This document shows, piece after piece, positions 8,749 to 15,106 of a stretch of DNA of 64,000 bases (positions are counted from its first letter, which is position 1; the number at the start of each line of letters is the position of its first letter). Below the pieces are notes generated by a model, which had not been told where the DNA came from, searched no databases, and saw only the letters and a program-made list of their open reading frames with translations. The position numbers and the translations under genes are program-made. The stretch comes from Prevotellaceae bacterium UBA2448 (lineage in GTDB: Bacteria; Bacteroidota; Bacteroidia; Bacteroidales; Bacteroidaceae), in the NCBI GenBank assembly GCA_002342585.1, contig DDQG01000013.1, positions 22,183 to 86,182 of the forward strand. The letters are read 5' to 3'.

Positions 8749-9186
8749 TTAGTCGTCCATGCCGATGAACTGACCTTTATAGTTGAATCTTAGGTCTATG
8801 TCGTTCGACAGTTCAACTTCGTAGCCATAACGCTCTTTGTCAATCTTGGTCACAACGCAGTTTTTGAAGTTTGAATCAACATACTTCTGAATGGCTTTTG
8901 GAACAATAGCGGCAGGAACAGCTGTCATGCCTTTGCAATCTATTTTCTGCCATACGCCTTTCTTGTTGAATTCAATTTTAGTGCCGTCATCGAGTCGGCA
9001 CTCGTAGGAGTTCCAGTCTTTCTCGGCATAGATAATCTTCTTGCCAGAGAAGTTGGTTTGAACGAAAGTCTTTGCATCCTGTGGAAGGGTCTCGGGAGCT
9101 ATAGGAGTGTCGTCAGCCTTTGCAATAGCCGAAATCATTAGGCAGAATACTGCCATCAGAAAAATTTTTGTCTTTTTCATAATCAT
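8749..9186 (-). CDS. Secreted PepSY-like domain protein
   Basis: A 145-residue exported protein with a signal peptide ending near AIAKADD. The mature part has two similar units, each pairing an amphipathic helix (AKTFVQTNFSGKKII; IQKYVDSNFKNCVVTKI) with a beta meander (YECRLDDGTKIEFNKKG; YEVELSNDIDLRFNYKG). This is the pattern of the Bacteroidetes PepSY-like (beta-lactamase-inhibitor-like) family. Members are periplasmic or secreted and of unknown role. It is the last gene of the unit, 18 bases after the GH2 gene and followed by a strong terminator. An ATG two codons downstream is an equally good start. Confidence 0.8.
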   Translation of the reverse strand: MIMKKTKIFLMAVFCLMISAIAKADDTPIAPETLPQDAKTFVQTNFSGKKIIYAEKDWNSYECRLDDGTKIEFNKKGVWQKIDCKGMTAVPAAIVPKAIQKYVDSNFKNCVVTKIDKERYGYEVELSNDIDLRFNYKGQFIGMDD

Positions 9187-9204
9187 TAAATGGTTTTAAA
9201 GGAT

Positions 9205-11766
9205 TTATTTGGTATTAATAGTCAGCTTTGCAGACTTTAAGCCTGGAGCTGTAGCTTGGATGGTTACCTTTCCTGCTTTTCGGGTACTGCGCAAAATTGC
9301 TTGCATTACTCCTGTTTGCATCTGTTTGATGTTGTCAGTAGGACGGAACAGGTCATTTGTGTAGTGATCGCCATTATCTATAGCCAGAAGCGAACCTTCT
9401 CCCTGAGCAGTTACTGTGACTTTGTCGGTTGAATTGCTAACGATATTTCCCTTGTTGTCCACAACATAGATTTTGAAATATTGGAGATCCATACCGTCTG
9501 CCTTCCAACAGTCGTTCTTGGTGTTGAAGATGTCCTGAGGACACTTGCCTTCTGCAACAATCTTTAGTGCAACTGCCTTGCCGGAAGACTTAATCTGATG
9601 ACGGGCTACTTCTTTGCCGCCATTCTTTGCTATTGCCAGCAGAGTGCCACCTTTACCATAATCTATGTCGTTCCAGTATGTTATGTTGCGCTTAGCCAAG
9701 TCGCTGCGGTCGTTTTGTTTTGTACCCAGACTCTTGCCATTGTAGAATAGTTCCACTTCGTCGGCATTAGTATATACAAACACATTCTGACGACTGCCTT
9801 CTTTCTGATTCCAGTTATAGGAAATCTTCTGACTGCCCACCTTGATGTCGTTCCATTCGAGACTTTCACCTTTGCCGTCAACAACGCCAATCTGACAAAC
9901 AGGTTCTTCCGGTTTTATGCTACCCTTGATGAGGTATGCTTGTGGATAAGCCTCCATAGTGTGCTTGAAGAAAGAATAGTTCCATCCTTTCTTTGGCCAA
10001 CCATTTGATTCGCCCCAGTATTCGATGGCTCCCCACCAGGCAAGTCCGACACTACGTTTCTGATCCATCCCGTAGTAGGGTTGTTGCAACTGGTTTGTTA
10101 CGGCTTCGCTCTGGAACAGAATGAGGTCTGGCTTGTATTCAAAATAACCTGGATAAGCATCCCATTGATAGTTGAACGAAGAAACCTCGCAAGCACATGC
10201 CAACTCTGGTGGAACGCGATAAGTCTTGAAGTCTGGAGTACCTCGTTGTGCTCCTGCTCTGGCTGGGAACATAGCTACGGTAGTAGGACGAGTGCGGTCG
10301 TAACGTTTCAGCATCTGATCGAAAATGCGATAAGTAGTGATTCCCCAGTCCTCAGTCTGGTATCCAGCCCAACTGCTGATGGTCTGCAATTCGTTTCCAA
10401 GACTCCAAAGTACTACACATGGATGATTCCTGTCGCGTTTTACCCACTCTGGGATGAGTGTTGGCCACAACTGCATGAATGGTTTGCGACCGCCCCAATA
10501 GTCCTTGTCGGACCATTTGTCTATCAGTTCGTCAACAACCATAATACCTACTTTGTCGGCAGCACGATAGAAACCTTCGCTATAGGGGTTGTGGCTGCAA
10601 CGGATAGCATTGTATCCGAAAGCCTTCAGCTGTCGAAGTTGACGCTCGATGGCTTTGTCGTATGCGGCAATACCTACAGCACCAATGTCGTGGTGGTTTG
10701 CAATACCTACTACGAATGTTTTCTTGCCATTGAGTTTGAATCCGAATTCAGGACTGTATTCAATGGTGCGAAGACCAATTTGGTCGCTGATAGAATCGAT
10801 GACTGTGCCGTCTTCCTCGATTACTGCTTCAACGGTATAGAGGTATGGAGTGTCGGGCGACCAAAGTTTTGGTTGACAGACACTGATGAATGGCAGAGCC
10901 ACTTCTGTGTTGTTCTGTTTTGTATGGTCAGGCATTCCACATTCGCTCTTTCCTACGACATTTCCTTCTGCATCTTTCAGAGTTGCTTTCAGAGATATGT
11001 TATGTTTCTGCCAACCGATAATCTGAAGTTGTACGAGTACGTCCCAACTGCCTGCAGGATTGCCGCCTTGAGGATTTAGCGGGTTGATGTCGATGCGTTG
11101 TGCATTGAGTACGTCCGGGCGAACAATCTTACCCTTCGGAGCACTTGTTACATATAGTCCGTGACGTGCAATACGTGTTTGCTGGTTGCATACTTTCAGA
11201 TACACATCGCGGAAAAGTCCGCCGCCTGTGTACCAACGGCTGCCATTCTCCGGTCCTGTAGATGCATATACTGCAACCACATTGTCGGCACCATATTTCA
11301 GGGCTTTGCTTATGTCTGTCTCAAAACCGATGTATCCGTATTCGGATGAAGCCACTTTCTTTCCGTTTACATATACATCGCCATAATACATGATACCTCC
11401 AAAGTCGAGTTTGACACTCATTCCCTTATACGACTCCGGCACGTTGAAAGTCTTGCGATACCATGCAGAACCCATCTTCTTGAAAGCGCGGGCACCTTTG
11501 GCTTTTTCGTCCCAAGGCATTTCAAACTGGAAGTCGTGAGGTAGGTCGAGAGTGCGCCATTGGCTATCGTCGAAGTCAGCTTTCTCAGCTCCTTCGACTT
11601 CGCCCATCTGGAATTTCCATCCGAAATTGAATAGTTGGGAGCGAATGTCGCGCCACTCCTTTAGTGGGCGATTATTCTTGGCTGCCTCTTCTTTCTTGTC
11701 TACATACTGGGCCGATGCACAGATGCTCAGGAGTAGCAGGCATAGGGAAGTGAATATTTTCTTCAT
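9205..11766 (-). CDS. Secreted GH2 beta-galactosidase-type glycosidase
   Basis: An 853-residue exported glycoside hydrolase family 2 enzyme with a signal peptide ending at ASAQ. The order is: sugar-binding jelly roll (about 45-195, with LPHDF and GGIMYYGDVYVNG), immunoglobulin-like domain (200-340), TIM barrel (345-640), then a DUF4982-like and further Ig-like C-terminal domains. The acid/base is Glu459 in WSLGNEL and the nucleophile is Glu554 in LFQSEAV. Substrates of this architecture include beta-galactosides of plant or host glycans. It sits between the lipoprotein set upstream and a PepSY-like gene downstream and may be co-transcribed with them. The exact sugar specificity is uncertain. 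Confidence 0.88.
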   Translation of the reverse strand: MKKIFTSLCLLLLSICASAQYVDKKEEAAKNNRPLKEWRDIRSQLFNFGWKFQMGEVEGAEKADFDDSQWRTLDLPHDFQFEMPWDEKAKGARAFKKMGSAWYRKTFNVPESYKGMSVKLDFGGIMYYGDVYVNGKKVASSEYGYIGFETDISKALKYGADNVVAVYASTGPENGSRWYTGGGLFRDVYLKVCNQQTRIARHGLYVTSAPKGKIVRPDVLNAQRIDINPLNPQGGNPAGSWDVLVQLQIIGWQKHNISLKATLKDAEGNVVGKSECGMPDHTKQNNTEVALPFISVCQPKLWSPDTPYLYTVEAVIEEDGTVIDSISDQIGLRTIEYSPEFGFKLNGKKTFVVGIANHHDIGAVGIAAYDKAIERQLRQLKAFGYNAIRCSHNPYSEGFYRAADKVGIMVVDELIDKWSDKDYWGGRKPFMQLWPTLIPEWVKRDRNHPCVVLWSLGNELQTISSWAGYQTEDWGITTYRIFDQMLKRYDRTRPTTVAMFPARAGAQRGTPDFKTYRVPPELACACEVSSFNYQWDAYPGYFEYKPDLILFQSEAVTNQLQQPYYGMDQKRSVGLAWWGAIEYWGESNGWPKKGWNYSFFKHTMEAYPQAYLIKGSIKPEEPVCQIGVVDGKGESLEWNDIKVGSQKISYNWNQKEGSRQNVFVYTNADEVELFYNGKSLGTKQNDRSDLAKRNITYWNDIDYGKGGTLLAIAKNGGKEVARHQIKSSGKAVALKIVAEGKCPQDIFNTKNDCWKADGMDLQYFKIYVVDNKGNIVSNSTDKVTVTAQGEGSLLAIDNGDHYTNDLFRPTDNIKQMQTGVMQAILRSTRKAGKVTIQATAPGLKSAKLTINTK

Positions 11767-11804
11767 AGTATTATATTTATATAATGTAAAAAACTATTGA
11801 TACA

Positions 11805-12479
11805 CTATTCTACAGTCGCTTCGATAAAACTTTTTCCTGCTTCAAAACCTTGGTCTTGATCGTAGTGTAGTCCGTAACGTCCTTCAGGGAGGTCACTCAG
11901 TACGTAAGCATTGCACTTTCTGCCGGCTACGACTTTATCGGTTGCAGCTGTGTTGACTGCAGTAGCAGCAAGATTTACGAGTGCTCCGAACAGACCACTT
12001 CCGCCTCTAACACTTGTGTCGACCTTGATAAGTCCTTCACGCTTGTAAAGAGTTTCTCCAGTTTTTGTTGATCTCAGGATGTATTCCACATTAGCGGTCA
12101 GGGTACCTGCCAGATTGTTTCTATTCCATTTTTTGATGATGGTAAACATAGCAGCATCGGCTCCCAATACATTCTGAATTTGCGACAGACTGCCCTCAAG
12201 GAATAATTCTGCATCGTAGGCACTCTCTGTCTGGAACATTTCCATTGTCAACATTGGAGAGAATACATAGTAACCTTTCTCACAGAGCGGTTCGTAGAGG
12301 GTGGTGTAGAAGTAGTCCTTAGCCTCCACATGGTTAGTCTGATTGATAGGTGGCATTACGACGATTGCTTGAGGACGTTCTTCGTACATCTTCGGATACT
12401 GTTCGCCTCGAGTAGCTAAATTTGTTGCACAGGAACAAAGCATAAGAGCTGCCAGTGCAAGATATATGCTGTTTTTCAT
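11805..12479 (-). CDS. DUF799 (GNA1162-like) outer-membrane lipoprotein
   Basis: A 224-residue lipoprotein with its lipobox at LMLCSCAT. It matches the DUF799/GNA1162 family: a PQAIVVMPPINQTN segment near the start, ADAAMFTIIKKWN in the middle, and AATAVNTAATDKVVAGRKCN as a hydrophobic stretch before the C terminus. This family has a TolB-N/CsgG-like fold and usually travels with a CsgG-like and a DUF4810 lipoprotein gene, exactly as here. The set is thought to form a periplasmic or outer-membrane complex of unknown function. Its start codon overlaps the stop of the DUF4810 gene by 4 bases, so translation is coupled. Confidence 0.85.
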   Translation of the reverse strand: MKNSIYLALAALMLCSCATNLATRGEQYPKMYEERPQAIVVMPPINQTNHVEAKDYFYTTLYEPLCEKGYYVFSPMLTMEMFQTESAYDAELFLEGSLSQIQNVLGADAAMFTIIKKWNRNNLAGTLTANVEYILRSTKTGETLYKREGLIKVDTSVRGGSGLFGALVNLAATAVNTAATDKVVAGRKCNAYVLSDLPEGRYGLHYDQDQGFEAGKSFIEATVE

Positions 12480-12823
12480 TTTGTCAGTTGATTAATGATT
12501 CGTGAGATATACTTTTGAGATTCTGGATACAGTCTCATTTCTTCCTTCAGCAGGGTGATTCCCTGTTCTTTCTTTCCTGCCTTGCAAAGTAGGAAACCAT
12601 ACTCGGCATTGATGCCTGGAGGGGGAACCATACGAGTGCCGTTCTGCTTGTTGATAACCAGTTCATACTGAGCCATAGCATTGTTCAGCAGGTCTTCTGT
12701 TCCGCGCTTAGTATATTGATAGGTAGCATCCTCTGTGTCGTACCATGAATAGAGCGCACGATCAGTCGTAGTACAGGCAAACAATGATGTGCCTGCAATA
12801 AGTATAATAAGGAGTTTCTTCAT
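12476..12823 (-). CDS. DUF4810 lipoprotein
   Basis: A 115-residue lipoprotein with lipobox TSLFACTTT. The body is helical, with LYSWYDTEDATYQYTKRG near the start and PPPGINAEYGFLLCKAGKKE in a TPR-like second half, matching DUF4810. It overlaps both neighbours by 4 bases (ATGA junctions), so the three lipoproteins are translationally coupled and are likely made in fixed ratio. Confidence 0.85.
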   Translation of the reverse strand: MKKLLIILIAGTSLFACTTTDRALYSWYDTEDATYQYTKRGTEDLLNNAMAQYELVINKQNGTRMVPPPGINAEYGFLLCKAGKKEQGITLLKEEMRLYPESQKYISRIINQLTK

Positions 12824-13161
12824 GGCAGATTGATTATTTTAACCTCCTGCTGTGACAGGAAAACTCGTTTGCTGTAAAGTGTCTGACCGTCTTTTGTCAC
12901 TGTCAGCATGTGGTTGCCTGTAGGTGCAGTGTACTGAGTGCCTCTACGGTTAGAAGTCTTCTGCTTCACTACCTGAGCTTCGTAGCCAGAATCGTCAATG
13001 GTGTAAAATACTTTCTGTTTGTGGAGTTGTCCACTTGTGCTTACGAATAGCAGGTAAGCTACATCGTCCTTGCCGCTCTGCTGGGCAACTGGGTAGTGGG
13101 CACGACAACCTGCAAGAAGCAGAATTGCCAATGTTGCAAAAATTCTAAATGCGTTTCTCAT
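12820..13161 (-). CDS. Small lipoprotein of the CsgG-DUF4810-DUF799 set
   Basis: A 113-residue lipoprotein with lipobox LLLAGCRAH. The rest is a compact beta-rich domain with VAYLLFVSTSGQ and a C-terminal YSKRVFLSQQEVKIINLP. The C-terminal half (QYTAPTGNHMLTVTKDGQTLYSKRVFL) resembles the short PEGA-type beta modules found in envelope proteins, a weak similarity. No named family is certain. Its stop overlaps the DUF4810 start, so it belongs to the same lipoprotein complex by context. Confidence 0.75.
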   Translation of the reverse strand: MRNAFRIFATLAILLLAGCRAHYPVAQQSGKDDVAYLLFVSTSGQLHKQKVFYTIDDSGYEAQVVKQKTSNRRGTQYTAPTGNHMLTVTKDGQTLYSKRVFLSQQEVKIINLP

Positions 13162-13178
13162 ATGTGTTTTTGTTTGAT

Positions 13179-13226
13179 TTAGTGGGTTTAGTGGGCATAA
13201 TGGGCTTAGTAGGCGTGATAGGCTTT
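13179..13226. repeat. Imperfect 9-10 bp tandem repeat
   Basis: About five degenerate copies of a ttagtgggc-like word (ttagtgggt, ttagtgggca, taatgggct, tagtaggcg, tgataggct) fill the 63-base gap between the CsgG-like gene and the first lipoprotein gene. Confidence 0.7.
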
Positions 13227-14163
13227 ACTTTATTTCTTCGATGTAGTAATCAGTCAACTTGCTGGTGTTAATAGTTTCGCCCTGATAGTTTACAACAGAA
13301 AACTCGGTTTCTGGTGTTTCGCCGGCAGTAGCCTCTACGGTTACGGTACCAATCTGCTTGCCTGGCAGTTCAATCATTACACCAGTCTGCGGATTCTTAA
13401 CCTTCTTTCCTTTTACCTTTACAGCGAAAGTGTCGCCGGTATTGATTCCCTGACTGCTACCGCCACCAATCATGATGGCATCGCTATCATAATTAATAAA
13501 ATATGTGCGCCAAGGTTTGTCGCTACACTTATTGATGATGTTTTCTACCAACTGACCGATAGCCTCAGAGATGGCTTTGTCGCTCAAAGTGGCATCGTAG
13601 CCAGCTTTACCGCCAACGCCAAAGGTGGTCTTTGTAGTGATTTCAGCCTGTCCTTTGCCTTCGTCGGAGTAAATTATAAGACCGTTGGAAACATCCACAA
13701 TGCGGATAGCAACTGCTGCCTCTACGGTTTGGGTCTTTGTGGAGGTAAATATTCCGGACTTTCCGATATTTTTGCGTCCGAATTCCGTTACAGAACCAAT
13801 TATCATGTAGTCAGCTCCGATGGTGTTCAGTTCGCTGTCTCCTTTCTTCACTTCCTCGAGCAGAGAGGCTATGTCGTTGCGTTCCAGAAGGAGGAACTTG
13901 CCCGAAGCAGCTAGTTTTGAAGAAAGAATGTCGAGAGCCTGCTTACCCATCGGGTCGTTTTCCTTGTCGTAGAAAATGCCCTTGGCGTATGTCGTCTCGT
14001 TAGAGAAGCGTCCGATGGCAACTTTACGCTTGATAAACTTGCCTTCTGGTGCTTGTATATTTGAACCTACAGTTTCTGTTAGTTTGGTTTTGCGTTGTGC
14101 ATCTGCAGCCTGTGTGCCAACAAGAATTGCAAGAGAAAAAATAAGAATGTGTTTTAGTTTCAT
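13225..14163 (-). CDS. CsgG/HfaB-family protein
   Basis: A 312-residue exported protein with a signal peptide ending near AADAQRK. The mature N terminus VAIGRFSNETTYAKGIFYD and the core FLLLERNDIASLLEEVKKG plus GADYMIIGSVTEFGRK match the CsgG family, which in curli systems forms an outer-membrane export channel. Unlike E. coli CsgG, no cysteine follows the signal peptide, so this protein is not lipidated. The C-terminal ~70 residues (SSQGINTGDTFAVKVKGK onward) look like the beta-rich domain seen in FlgT-like proteins. It heads the lipoprotein operon and has its own -7 element. No curlin genes are nearby, so amyloid export is not supported. Confidence 0.82.
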   Translation of the reverse strand: MKLKHILIFSLAILVGTQAADAQRKTKLTETVGSNIQAPEGKFIKRKVAIGRFSNETTYAKGIFYDKENDPMGKQALDILSSKLAASGKFLLLERNDIASLLEEVKKGDSELNTIGADYMIIGSVTEFGRKNIGKSGIFTSTKTQTVEAAVAIRIVDVSNGLIIYSDEGKGQAEITTKTTFGVGGKAGYDATLSDKAISEAIGQLVENIINKCSDKPWRTYFINYDSDAIMIGGGSSQGINTGDTFAVKVKGKKVKNPQTGVMIELPGKQIGTVTVEATAGETPETEFSVVNYQGETINTSKLTDYYIEEIK

Positions 14164-14190
14164 AGTGTGTAATTAATATAAATGTAGTTG

Positions 14191-14198
14191 CAAATGTA
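14191..14198 (-). promoter_or_regulatory. -7 promoter element of the CsgG-lipoprotein-GH2 unit
   Basis: CAAATGTA on the plus strand (TACATTTG on the minus strand) lies 27 bases upstream of the CsgG-like start, within the 94-base gap after the patatin gene. Confidence 0.55.
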
Positions 14199-14257
14199 AG
14201 ATTTTGCAACAAAAAACGAAAAATATTTTTTACAAAAAATAGTGAAGAGTCTGATAT

Positions 14258-15106
14258 TTATCGATTCGACAGTATCTGACGGGTTCGCTTGCGACCAATG
14301 GCGACGAGTTTTTCTGATTTGTGGAAATCGAAGATGGTGTAGCGCCCCATCTTAACATCAATCATGATGTCGGGTTGGGTTAACTGTTCCATCAGCAGGG
14401 AGTTCTGACGTATCATCAGGGCACTGGTGCGTGCAAGCAGAGTGAAGTAGTTGAACTCGATATTATCGGGAATGATATGATTGAGGATAATCTGTTTCCA
14501 GGATTTGTCCCGTTTCTTTCTGTCCTCAAGCATTTTCCATAAATCGTTTTCGGTTTTGTAGTCATGACCGCTTACGTCGACACCCATCAGCAGGTCGCCT
14601 TCTGTGCGCTCTATGCGATTCAGAGGGATGGGGTTTATGATGCCGCCATCCATAAGAATCATGCCGTTGCGGCGCACGGGGTCGAATATGGAGGGAATAG
14701 AAATGCTGGCTCTGATAGCGTCGAACAGACTTCCGCTGCGGAATTCGACTTCCTTTCCGTGAAGCCAATCGGTAGAGATGGCGCAGTAGGGAATGGGCAG
14801 GTCTTCAATTTTCACGTCGGGCACAAACTCCTTGATGGCGTCGATGATGCGTTCTCCTTTTACTATATGGTTGAGGCTGAACGACAGGTCGGAGAGTTCC
14901 AGCATCTTCCGCTTGCTGATGGTTTTCATCCAAGCACGAAACTCTTTCAACTTGCCTGCTGCATAAACACCTCCGATGAGTGCTCCCATCGAGCTGCCGG
15001 CAATGGAGCTGATTTCGTAGCCCTGTGCCAGCAGTTCCTCGATGACGCCTATGTGAACCAATCCGCGTGCACCTCCGCTCGATAATACTAATGCTACTTT
15101 TTTCAT
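14258..15106 (-). CDS. Patatin-like phospholipase (RssA-type)
   Basis: A 282-residue cytoplasmic patatin-fold serine hydrolase without a signal peptide. The oxyanion loop SGGARGLVHIG, the nucleophile elbow GSSMG (Ser39) and the catalytic Asp in LMDGG of the Ser-Asp dyad are all present. Such enzymes deacylate phospholipids or lipid-linked substrates. The start codon overlaps the stop of the large PL1 lyase gene by 4 bases, an odd partnership for a pectinase that suggests transcription from the lyase promoter. The enzyme class is confident; the substrate is unknown. Confidence 0.9.
   Translation of the reverse strand: MKKVALVLSSGGARGLVHIGVIEELLAQGYEISSIAGSSMGALIGGVYAAGKLKEFRAWMKTISKRKMLELSDLSFSLNHIVKGERIIDAIKEFVPDVKIEDLPIPYCAISTDWLHGKEVEFRSGSLFDAIRASISIPSIFDPVRRNGMILMDGGIINPIPLNRIERTEGDLLMGVDVSGHDYKTENDLWKMLEDRKKRDKSWKQIILNHIIPDNIEFNYFTLLARTSALMIRQNSLLMEQLTQPDIMIDVKMGRYTIFDFHKSEKLVAIGRKRTRQILSNR

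Noticed and set aside
10081..11079. 332-residue plus-strand frame within the GH2 gene
   Set aside because: Antisense shadow of a well-supported glycosidase with intact catalytic residues; odd composition.
13225..14163. Curli-type amyloid export operon
   Set aside because: No curlin-like or CsgE/F-like genes are nearby and the CsgG-like protein lacks the lipobox of true CsgG.
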